Source: Myxococcales bacterium (GTDB taxonomy: Bacteria > Myxococcota > Polyangia > Polyangiales > Polyangiaceae). From it: a DNA stretch of 7,804 nucleotides. The notes beneath the pieces are model-generated. The model saw only the letters and a program-made list of their open reading frames with translations. It made no database searches and had not been told where the DNA came from. The stretch is from assembly GCA_020430865.1 (NCBI GenBank), contig JAGQIY010000494.1, forward strand, positions 1 to 7,804, read 5' to 3'. This document shows positions 1 through 5,352 of the stretch, piece by piece (positions within the stretch are counted from its first letter, which is position 1; every line of letters starts with the position of its first letter). Position numbers and translations under genes: made by a program.

Positions 1-1
1 C

Positions 2-79
2 AAGCCGCATGCTGCGGACAAGCAGAAGCAGAAGCAGAAGCAGAAGCAGGCCAGTAAACCGAAGCAGGGCACCAAGTAG
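2..79 (+). CDS. C-terminal tail of an unidentified gene, Lys/Gln-rich (5'-truncated)
   Basis: The reading frame starting at base 2 is open from the window edge to a TAG at 77-79. It reads KPHAADKQKQ, then further KQ repeats, and ends ASKPKQGTK. Only about 25 residues are visible, so no family can be assigned. A strongly basic, low-complexity KQ tail is typical of disordered C-termini on nucleic-acid-binding proteins (for example helicases or ribosome-associated proteins), but that is only an analogy. The other forward frames through the repeat (an AEAEAE frame stopping at 55-57 and an SRSRSR frame stopping near 140) cannot be excluded. The basic frame is preferred because such tails are common and it ends cleanly. 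Confidence 0.4.
   Translation, partial: KPHAADKQKQKQKQKQASKPKQGTK
20..49 (+). repeat. (AAGCAG)5 hexanucleotide tandem repeat
   Basis: Five perfect consecutive AAGCAG units encode alternating Lys-Gln in the preferred frame. Perfect identity of the units suggests slippage-prone expansion. Because the unit is a multiple of three, copy-number change would lengthen or shorten the basic tail without shifting the frame. Confidence 0.85.
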
Positions 80-347
80 AGAGGGTACCTCCCCAGGGAA
101 ACGACTAGCAGAAGGCGCAGCGATGCCCAGGTAGCCCGCGTGTAAGGACTAGCGCACCCCAAGCACCACCGCGCCTTCAAAATCCAACGCTCGGCGTGCC
201 GCCGGCTCGAGCGCTCTCTGTCAGCGGTCGGTTGGTCGCAGTGCGATCGCACCCCGACGGAAGCCGGCCCGGCCTGAACCCGCGCGGTCCATCCCCGCGC
301 GCCCCCGTCTGACCCCACGCCTTCTCCGGCCTTGGGGGTGAGGGAGC

Positions 348-375
348 ACTTTTCTCGGAGCTCCGGGAACTTTTC
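348..375. promoter_or_regulatory. Palindrome CGGAGCTCCG flanked by ACTTTTC direct repeats
   Basis: ACTTTTC occurs at 348-354 and again at 369-375, exactly 21 bases apart (two helical turns). Between them lies the perfect 10-bp palindrome CGGAGCTCCG (356-365). Two same-face half-sites around a dyad about 80-110 bases before a start codon could be a regulator site for the lipoprotein gene. No known regulator is recognised, and chance is a fair alternative. Confidence 0.25.
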
Positions 376-419
376 GTGAAGCAGCGTGTGCTGGCGGAGA
401 AACCGCTCAAAGCTGCCGG

Positions 420-447
420 TTGACGCTGAGCGGAGGACAGCGATAAG
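420..447 (+). promoter_or_regulatory. Candidate sigma-70-type promoter of the lipoprotein gene
   Basis: TTGACG (420-425) matches five of six -35 consensus bases. After a 16-base spacer, GATAAG (442-447) matches four of six -10 bases. Initiation six to eight bases downstream would fall at about 453-455, only a few bases before the ATG at 457. The GGAGG at 432-436 lies 20 bases from the ATG, too far to act as a Shine-Dalgarno sequence, and would sit inside the promoter spacer. The transcript would therefore be nearly leaderless. Confidence 0.4.
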
Positions 448-456
448 CCCCCGTCG

Positions 457-2538
457 ATGCAAGCCCCTCATCGCTCTCGCGTGCTGTTCCACCTGCTGAC
501 CTGCGCAGCGCTCGGCTCGAGCGTCGCCTGCTCGCCCGCTGCACCCGAGCCGCAACCGCCGGCCCCCGCCACGACGCCGACAGCGGCCGAGGCCCCGGCG
601 CCCACGCCGAAGCTCGACGCACTCAGCCGACAGCGCTTCAACGCCCTGGCCGCGCAGAGCTACCTACCGCTGTTCTGGCGCGCCGACAGCAACTCCAACC
701 AGGCCATCGATCCGGACGAGCTGGCGATCCTCTGGGGGTATGGCGACGCAACGCGCTCGACGTGGTTCGAGACCGACGCCGACGACAAGCCGGCCTTCAG
801 CGATCGATTCTTCGACGAGTACGCCAAGCTCGTGCGCCTGGAGCAGCGCGGCCCCGCGTTCTCCGAGCTAGACCAGAAGGAGCGGCGGCGGCGCGAGCTG
901 ATCATCGACGAGCTGTCTCAGGGCAAGCCCACGCTGATCGAAACCGACCTGCGCACCGCCAGCACTGCGGACCAAGCGCTGGTCAGCAACATCCTCGAAG
1001 CCGCGAAGCTGATCGAGCAGATCCACGCGCGGCAGCTCGGCTCCTATGGGCTGGACAAGCTGATCCCACCTGCGGACACCGCGAGTCACATGGTGTTCTT
1101 CCGCAACCAAGGCCCTTGGTGCGTGGCGCCGAAGACAGAGAACGTCGCCGAGTGCAACGCGGTGCCGAGCCAGCCAGCGAAGGTCAGCGGTCTCTACCCT
1201 GCTTCGCTGCAGAAAGAAGACAAGTTCTGCGAGAAGCTCAAGGCTCGCAAGGACGGTGAGGAGCTGATCTACCAGTTCGCGGTCGTGCAAGGCAGCGGAA
1301 CCGACCTGAAGGCGGTGCCCTACACCGAGGTGTATGCCACGGAGATGCAGGCCATCAGCAAGAAGCTGCAGGCCGCGGCCGGGCTGCTCGGCGACGACGA
1401 GAAGGCCTTCCGGGACTACCTCCAGGCCGCAGCGAAGGCGTTCACCGACAACGACTGGGAGCCCGCCGACGAAGCGTGGGCGAAGATGAACGTCAAGAAC
1501 TCGAGGTGGTACCTGCGCATCGCGCCCGACGAGGTCTACTTCGAGCCGTGCAGCTTCAAGGCCGGGTTCCACGTGAGCTTCGCCCGCATCAACCAGGGAT
1601 CGCTGCGCTGGCAAGACAAGCTGGGGCCCGTGAAGTCCGACATGGAGGCGGCGCTCGCGAAGCTAGCAGGAGCACCGTATCGCGCCCGTGACGTGGACTT
1701 CCACCTGCCCGACTTCATCGACATCGTGCTGAACGCCGGCGACAGCCGCAGCCCCCACGGCGCAACCATCGGTCAGAGCCTGCCCAACTGGGGGCCGGTG
1801 GCCAACGAAGGGCGCGGTCGCACCGTGGCGATGACCAACCTCTACTCGGATCCGGATAGCGTGGCCCAGAGCCGCGAGCTCGCATCGAGTATGTTCTGCG
1901 CGGAAACAATGAAGGAGTACACCGACGACCAAGAGCCGATGCTGATGAGCACCGTGCTCCACGAGGCCGCTCACAACCTCGGCCCAGCCCACGAGTACAA
2001 GGTGCGAGGCAAGACCGACCGTCAGATCTTCAGCGGTGGCATGGCGAGCACACTCGAGGAGCTGAAGGCACAGTCTGCGGCGCTCTACTTCACCGACTGG
2101 TTGGCGGAGCGCAAGCTCATCGCCCCGGAGCTGGCTCGTCAGGCCCACGTGCGAGATCTGGCGTGGGCGTTCGGACACATCTCGCGAGGCATGTACGAGG
2201 GCGACACCACGAAACCGAAGCCGTACAGCCAGCTCGCAGCCATCCAGCTCGGCTGGTTGTTGGAGCATGGGGGCGGCGCTTGGCTGCCAGACCAGAAGGC
2301 TGCGAATGGCAAGGACACCGGGTGCGTCCAGCTCGACCTCGAACAGTTCCCCAAGGCCGCGGCGGCGCTGCTCAAGGAGGTCGCCCGCATCAAGGCGAAG
2401 GGCGACGTCGCCGGCGCAAGCAAGCTGAAGGCCGCCTACGTGGACAAGGATGGCGGCGTGAAGAAGCTGCTCGAGCTGATCCGCGAGCGCTGGCTGCGGG
2501 CCCCCAAGGCCACCTTCGTCTACGCCGTGGATCTCTGA
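457..2538 (+). CDS. Lipoprotein with EF-hand loop and HExxH zinc-peptidase domain (M49-like)
   Basis: This 693-residue protein is probably a membrane-anchored, exported zinc hydrolase. The N-terminus has a basic stretch, a hydrophobic segment and a lipobox-like SSVAC, putting the lipidated Cys at residue 25. A Pro/Ala/Thr-rich tether (about 26-52) follows. Residues 77-88 (DSNSNQAIDPDE) fit the 12-residue EF-hand calcium loop at every ligand position; a degenerate second loop follows near 104. The catalytic signature is HEAAH at 502-506, extended as HEAAHNLGPAHEY. A likely third zinc ligand is Glu534 or Glu535 in TLEELKAQ, about 28 residues later, which is gluzincin-like spacing. The C-terminal stretch LLKEVARIKAKGD resembles the end of M49-like peptidases (from memory). 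The mature chain has six further Cys (222, 233, 258, 365, 481, 623), allowing disulfides in an exported protein. The ATG at 457 is the only start in frame after the TGA at 427-429. The gene is monocistronic and seems unrelated to the downstream operon. The substrate is unknown. Confidence 0.8.
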   Translation: MQAPHRSRVLFHLLTCAALGSSVACSPAAPEPQPPAPATTPTAAEAPAPTPKLDALSRQRFNALAAQSYLPLFWRADSNSNQAIDPDELAILWGYGDATRSTWFETDADDKPAFSDRFFDEYAKLVRLEQRGPAFSELDQKERRRRELIIDELSQGKPTLIETDLRTASTADQALVSNILEAAKLIEQIHARQLGSYGLDKLIPPADTASHMVFFRNQGPWCVAPKTENVAECNAVPSQPAKVSGLYPASLQKEDKFCEKLKARKDGEELIYQFAVVQGSGTDLKAVPYTEVYATEMQAISKKLQAAAGLLGDDEKAFRDYLQAAAKAFTDNDWEPADEAWAKMNVKNSRWYLRIAPDEVYFEPCSFKAGFHVSFARINQGSLRWQDKLGPVKSDMEAALAKLAGAPYRARDVDFHLPDFIDIVLNAGDSRSPHGATIGQSLPNWGPVANEGRGRTVAMTNLYSDPDSVAQSRELASSMFCAETMKEYTDDQEPMLMSTVLHEAAHNLGPAHEYKVRGKTDRQIFSGGMASTLEELKAQSAALYFTDWLAERKLIAPELARQAHVRDLAWAFGHISRGMYEGDTTKPKPYSQLAAIQLGWLLEHGGGAWLPDQKAANGKDTGCVQLDLEQFPKAAAALLKEVARIKAKGDVAGASKLKAAYVDKDGGVKKLLELIRERWLRAPKATFVYAVDL

Positions 2539-2566
2539 GCCGCACCCGCGCGGGACCGCGCGGCTC
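2537..2566 (+). terminator. GC-rich stem-loop after the lipoprotein gene, no T-tract
   Basis: GAGCCGC (2537-2543, overlapping the TGA stop) pairs perfectly with GCGGCTC (2560-2566). The 16-base loop contains the self-complementary CCCGCGCGGG (2545-2554). Position favours a transcription end or mRNA-stabilising structure. The missing U-run argues against a classical intrinsic terminator, and such stems arise easily in GC-rich DNA. Confidence 0.3.
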
Positions 2567-2721
2567 GCGCGAGTCAGCCTGGCCGTGGGTTCGAGCGACG
2601 GAAGCCGCCCTCGTGCACCGGCCAGCGACACCGCTGTCCAAGCTCTCCTCCAGGCCGCGAGCCGAACGCCCGAAAAACGCAACAATCGCGCTGGAAACGT
2701 GACATTGCCGCGTCACCGAAC

Positions 2722-2739
2722 AGGAGCTGGAGTGCTCCT
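2722..2739. repeat. Inverted repeat AGGAGC-N6-GCTCCT
   Basis: A perfect 6-bp dyad with a 6-base spacer ends 8 bases before operator copy 1. It could be a second regulator's site or a short hairpin; it lacks a following T-run, so a terminator role is unlikely. Function unknown. Confidence 0.3.
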
Positions 2740-2747
2740 ACGGACTT

Positions 2748-2761
2748 GTTTAAGTCTAAAC
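2748..2761. promoter_or_regulatory. Operator copy 1, GTTTAAGTCTAAAC (candidate MarR site)
   Basis: The 14-mer has 5-bp inverted arms GTTTA and TAAAC around AGTC. A second, overlapping dyad GACTT-GTTT-AAGTC spans 2743-2756. Its first 13 bases recur exactly at 2833-2845. AT-rich dyads of this size near an operon encoding a MarR protein are typical MarR operators. The TCTAAA inside (2755-2760) is also -10-like, so promoter function is possible. Assignment to the MarR at 4043-4507 is inferred from context. Confidence 0.5.
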
Positions 2762-2818
2762 GGGTTGCCAAGCGCGCCACGGCGAGGGATGGTCTCGGGG
2801 AGAGCGAGTCGACTCCGC

Positions 2819-2845
2819 TTGCAGTCCAGATAGTTTAAGTCTAAA
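2819..2845 (+). promoter_or_regulatory. Weak candidate promoter for the operon, embedded in operator copy 2
   Basis: TTGCAG (2819-2824) resembles a -35. TCTAAA (2840-2845; 4 of 6 -10 matches, 15-base spacer) or TAAAGC (2842-2847; 3 of 6, 17-base spacer) could be the -10. Either would start RNA at about 2852-2854, at the SDR ATG. Matches are modest and spacing is not ideal for the better -10. Confidence 0.2.
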
Positions 2846-2846
2846 G
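2833..2846. promoter_or_regulatory. Operator copy 2, GTTTAAGTCTAAAG, abutting the SDR start
   Basis: The first 13 bases are identical to copy 1 at 2748-2760, exactly 85 bases away. Its dyad is TTTA-AGTC-TAAA, with additional outer matching arms GAT (2829-2831) and ATC (2848-2850). It ends 7 bases before the ATG at 2854, so a protein bound here would block initiation or early transcription. Strict repetition on the same strand argues against chance. Confidence 0.55.
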
Positions 2847-2853
2847 CATCTGT

Positions 2854-3645
2854 ATGTCAGAGTCTGGGGGCTCACTCAGCGGTCGTCGCGCCGTGATCAC
2901 CGGAGGGGGACGAGGCATCGGAGCTGCCGTGGCCAAGCTACTCGTCGAGCGTGGAGCCCATGTGCTGGTCACGGCGCGTAGCGAGGCACAGGTCGAGCGC
3001 GTCGCGGCGGCGCTGCGGGCAGCGGGCGGTACCGCGTTCGCGACAGCATGCGACGTGAGCGACGAGGACAGCGTCGCGGCCATGGCCGCCGTCGCCAGGG
3101 ACCGGCTGGGAGGCGTCGACATCCTGGTGAACAACGCGGGCATCGCCAAGAGCCATGACATCAAGCGTGTGCCCCTCGAGGACTGGCAGCAGATCATGGC
3201 GGTCAACGCGACCGGTCCCTTTCTGTGCACGCGGGCGTTCGTCACCGAGATGCTGGAGCGACGCTGGGGACGTGTCGTCAACGTCGCGAGCGTCACCTCC
3301 CGGGTTGGGACGCCCTACATCGCAGCTTACACCGCGAGCAAGCACGCGGTGCTTGGCTTCAGCCGCTCGGTTGCAGCGGAGGTCAAAGCCAAAGGGGTCA
3401 CCGTCAACTGCGTGTGCCCCGGGTACGTGAACACGGAAATGACTGACGAGTCCATCAGTCGTGTGAGCGAGAAGACCGGACGGGATCGCGAAGAGTCGCT
3501 GAAGGCGATCCTCGCCACCGTTGGGCAGCATCGCCTGATCGAACCGGAGGAAGTGGCGTTCATGGTCGCGAACCTATGTGAGGAACGCGCTGGCGGCACG
3601 ACTGGACAGGCGATCGTGATGGACGCGGGAGGCTTCATCGGATGA
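2854..3645 (+). CDS. Short-chain dehydrogenase/reductase (3-hydroxyacyl-CoA dehydrogenase-like)
   Basis: This 263-residue protein is a classical SDR of normal length. It carries the nucleotide-binding TGGGRGIG (residues 16-23), NNAG (93-96), catalytic Asn118, Ser146, and YTASK with Tyr159 and Lys163, followed by the PG motif after strand six (VCPGYVNTEM). The second strand ends VLVTARS, with no acidic residue and with Arg42, which leans towards NADP(H) over NAD(H); this is tentative. In this operon the likely job is oxidation of a 3-hydroxyacyl-CoA (or reduction of a ring ketone) made by the crotonase. FabG-type 3-oxoacyl reductases are the closest alternative. The ATG at 2854 fits the family's start, eight residues before the first strand, but has no Shine-Dalgarno sequence; operator copy 2 occupies that space. 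Its stop overlaps the Rid gene start in ATGA. Confidence 0.9.
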   Translation: MSESGGSLSGRRAVITGGGRGIGAAVAKLLVERGAHVLVTARSEAQVERVAAALRAAGGTAFATACDVSDEDSVAAMAAVARDRLGGVDILVNNAGIAKSHDIKRVPLEDWQQIMAVNATGPFLCTRAFVTEMLERRWGRVVNVASVTSRVGTPYIAAYTASKHAVLGFSRSVAAEVKAKGVTVNCVCPGYVNTEMTDESISRVSEKTGRDREESLKAILATVGQHRLIEPEEVAFMVANLCEERAGGTTGQAIVMDAGGFIG

Positions 3646-4046
3646 GCAAGCTCGAAGCAATCAACCCAGAGACCTGGGGAGAGCCCAAGGGATACGCGAA
3701 CGGGGTACTCGCCCCAGCCGGCGGCCGTCTGCTGTTCGTCGCTGGGCAGATCGGCTGGGACGCGAAGCAGATCATCGTCTCCCACGACTTCGCGCTGCAG
3801 TTCGCTCAGGCGCTCTCCAACGTCGTCACCGTGGTGCGCAGCGCAGGCGGCAAGCCGGAGCACATCGCTCGCTTGACCATCTACGTCACTGACAAGCAGC
3901 TGTACCTCGCGGATCTGAAGGGCATCGGCGCCAGCTATCGTGAGCTGATGGGCCGCCACTATCCTGCGATGGCCTTGCTCGAAGTCAAAGGATTGCTCGA
4001 GCCGGGCGCACTGGTCGAGATCGAGGCGACGGCGGTGGTACCATGA
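3642..4046 (+). CDS. Rid (YjgF/YER057c/UK114) family protein lacking the catalytic Arg
   Basis: This 134-residue protein has the full chorismate-mutase-like Rid fold: LFVAGQIGWD (31-40), the helix with NVVTVVRSAGG (60-70), IARLTIYVTD (75-84), YPAMALLEV (107-115) and VEIEATAVV at the C-terminus. RidA proper deaminates 2-aminoacrylate-type enamines/imines and uses the Arg of its PAR motif (Arg105 in RidA). Here that position is Met110. It therefore belongs with the Rid subgroups that lack Arg and have no established deaminase activity. The conserved Glu of VEIEA remains. The gene starts in a 4-bp overlap with the SDR gene and has a good Shine-Dalgarno GGGAGG (3627-3632, 9 bases upstream) inside it. 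Operon position suggests handling of a pathway intermediate, perhaps an enol/enamine tautomer, or a binding role. Confidence 0.9.
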   Translation: MSKLEAINPETWGEPKGYANGVLAPAGGRLLFVAGQIGWDAKQIIVSHDFALQFAQALSNVVTVVRSAGGKPEHIARLTIYVTDKQLYLADLKGIGASYRELMGRHYPAMALLEVKGLLEPGALVEIEATAVVP

Positions 4047-4507
4047 CGAACGACGCGAAGCAGGCGGCGGGGGTCTGGATCCGCCTGGTGAAGTGTCACG
4101 GGCTCGTGATGCGCGAGGTGCGGCGACGCGTCGCTCAGAGCGACACCACGCTCCCTCAGTTCGACGTCCTGGCGCAGCTGCTTCGGCATCCCCAGGGCAT
4201 GACCTCGACGGAGCTGTCCAGGGTCTTGCTCGTTACCGCCGGGAACCTGACTGGGATCGTGGACCGGCTCGAGGCGCGGGACCTGGTCACGCGTACGACG
4301 CTCCCCGACGACAAGCGAGTCCGAGTGCTCAAGTTGACTGCGAAGGGGAAGCGACTGGCCAAGCGTGAGGTGCAGCGTCACGAGGAGTGGCTCAACGAGA
4401 TCTTCGGCAGCTTGGCTGATGGCGAGCGCCACAAACTCTCGACTGCGCTCGACCGTCTGCGCCACAGCCTGGAACAAGACCAAGATGGCGAGTCCTTCGC
4501 CGAGTGA
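4043..4507 (+). CDS. MarR-family transcriptional regulator
   Basis: This 154-residue protein is a complete MarR dimer subunit. N-terminal helices (about 8-33) lead into the winged helix: LPQFDVLAQL (37-46), the helix-turn-helix MTSTELSRVL to TAGNLTGIVDRLEARDLV (53-82), and the wing with PDDKRVRVLKLT (88-99), which keeps the family's D-x-R wing motif at Asp90/Arg92. C-terminal helices (100-146) complete the dimerisation region. It overlaps the Rid gene by 4 bp (ATGA) and is the third gene of the operon it presumably controls. MarR proteins in aromatic-acid operons often release DNA on binding the aromatic acid or its CoA thioester, so autorepression via the repeats at 2748 and 2833 relieved by a CoA intermediate is the simplest model. 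No ligand can be read from the sequence. Confidence 0.93.
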   Translation: MTNDAKQAAGVWIRLVKCHGLVMREVRRRVAQSDTTLPQFDVLAQLLRHPQGMTSTELSRVLLVTAGNLTGIVDRLEARDLVTRTTLPDDKRVRVLKLTAKGKRLAKREVQRHEEWLNEIFGSLADGERHKLSTALDRLRHSLEQDQDGESFAE

Positions 4508-4517
4508 AGGCCGAACG

Positions 4518-5324
4518 ATGACCCTGAGTATCTCTACCAAGAGCTTCGAGCTCGATTTCGCGGCGGATTCCCAGGTGGCGACCATCACCCTGAGTCGCCC
4601 TGATCGCCTGAACGCGCTGACCTTCGAGATCTACGAAGAGCTCGGCAAGACGTTTCGCGCCCTGGATCGGGAAACCGCGGTGCGAGCGATCGTGATAACC
4701 GGTGCGGGCCGCGCCTTCTGCTCGGGCGGAGACGTCGAGGACATCATTGGAGCGCTCTTCGAGCGCGACTTCCAAGGGCTGCTCGATTTCACCCACCTGA
4801 CCTGTGAGCTGATCGCTGCGATGCGTGACTGCCGGAAGCCCATCGTCGCCGCGCTCAACGGCACGGTTGCCGGCGCAGGGGCGGTGATCGCCGCCGCGAG
4901 CGACATCCGCATCGCTTCGGACAAGGCCAAGATCGCATTCCTCTTCACCAAGGTCGGACTGAGCGGCGCCGACATGGGCATCGCTTGGCTGCTACCCAAG
5001 CTGATCGGCTTGGGGCGGGCGACGGAGCTGCTCATGACGGGCGACTTCGTTGCGCCGGAGGAGGCCCTGCGCATCGGCCTCTACAACCGAGTCGTCAGCG
5101 TCGACAGCGTGCTCGGGGAGGCCCAGGGTTTCGCCGCCAGGCTCGCCAGGGGACCCGCCTTTGGTCTGCGCATGACCAAGGAGCTCTTGAATCGAGAGGC
5201 GGACATGGATCTGATGACCGCGCTGCGTACCGAGGCCGAAGCGCAAGCGGTGTGCATGCAGCACCCGGACTTCCGGGAAGCATACGAGGCCTTCACGCAG
5301 AAGCGTGAGGCGCGTTTCCGCTAG
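4518..5324 (+). CDS. Enoyl-CoA hydratase/isomerase (crotonase) family protein, catalytic Glu pair absent
   Basis: This 268-residue protein has the crotonase fold at usual length: ITLSRPDRLNAL (23-34), the first oxyanion-hole segment GRAFCSGGDV (64-73), the second GTVAGAGAVIAAASDI (115-130), LLMTG, and the C-terminal FTQKREARF. Aligned by eye to rat enoyl-CoA hydratase, the positions of Glu144 and Glu164 are Val123 and about Lys145 (FLFTKVGL, with GADMG after it). The CoA pocket and oxyanion hole look intact, but classical syn-hydration chemistry is not supported. Asp152 is a candidate acid/base. It may be an isomerase, ring hydrolase or a hydratase with relocated residues. The ATG at 4518 is preferred, with AAGG about 7 bases upstream and 10 bases after the MarR stop; a longer in-frame opening to 4365 runs through the MarR gene. 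Confidence 0.88.
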   Translation: MTLSISTKSFELDFAADSQVATITLSRPDRLNALTFEIYEELGKTFRALDRETAVRAIVITGAGRAFCSGGDVEDIIGALFERDFQGLLDFTHLTCELIAAMRDCRKPIVAALNGTVAGAGAVIAAASDIRIASDKAKIAFLFTKVGLSGADMGIAWLLPKLIGLGRATELLMTGDFVAPEEALRIGLYNRVVSVDSVLGEAQGFAARLARGPAFGLRMTKELLNREADMDLMTALRTEAEAQAVCMQHPDFREAYEAFTQKREARFR

Positions 5325-5352
5325 CGGCCAGCCGACCTCCGAAGGGAAGCCG

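Larger units (their letters stand above)
80..456. other. Non-coding interval upstream of the lipoprotein gene
   Basis: No convincing gene is seen on either strand. The short antisense ORFs here (177-410, 407-622) are rich in Arg/Ser/Pro and look like GC-driven shadows. No tRNA or rRNA was recognised. The interval holds a palindrome flanked by direct repeats (348-375) and a promoter-like sequence at its right end (420-447). No terminator with a T-tract was found after the upstream gene. Confidence 0.6.
2539..2853. other. Intergenic regulatory region upstream of the acyl-CoA operon
   Basis: This 315-base gap has no credible gene on either strand. In order it holds a stem-loop at the lipoprotein stop, a GTGAC/GTCAC inverted repeat with 8-base spacer (2699-2716), the AGGAGC/GCTCCT inverted repeat (2722-2739), operator copy 1 (2748-2761), the perfect palindrome GAGTCGACTC (2806-2815), and operator copy 2 (2833-2846) directly before the SDR start. 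The AT-rich repeats stand out against the GC-rich background, which is the usual look of a promoter/operator. Confidence 0.65.

Noticed and set aside
20..49. Tandem repeat as a CRISPR or attachment-site element
   Set aside because: The units are contiguous hexamers without spacers and are best explained as a coding low-complexity tract.
82..95. Small dyad GAGG-GTA-CCTC as a terminator of the upstream gene
   Set aside because: Only four base pairs and no T-run follow; not distinguishable from chance.
868..2685. Antisense open frames at 868-1614 and 1663-2685
   Set aside because: They mirror the lipoprotein gene, which has a signal peptide, EF-hand loop and HExxH. Their translations are Leu/Arg/Val-rich with no family features.
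4365..4517. N-terminal extension of the crotonase to an ATG at 4365
   Set aside because: It would run through the MarR gene and add 51 Ser/Arg-rich residues unrelated to crotonases; the ATG at 4518 has a suitable ribosome-binding site and gives the usual length.
5305..5352. GTG start at 5305 for the acyl-CoA dehydrogenase
   Set aside because: It overlaps the crotonase gene end and adds atypical residues, while the ATG at 5353 has GAAGGGAA directly upstream.
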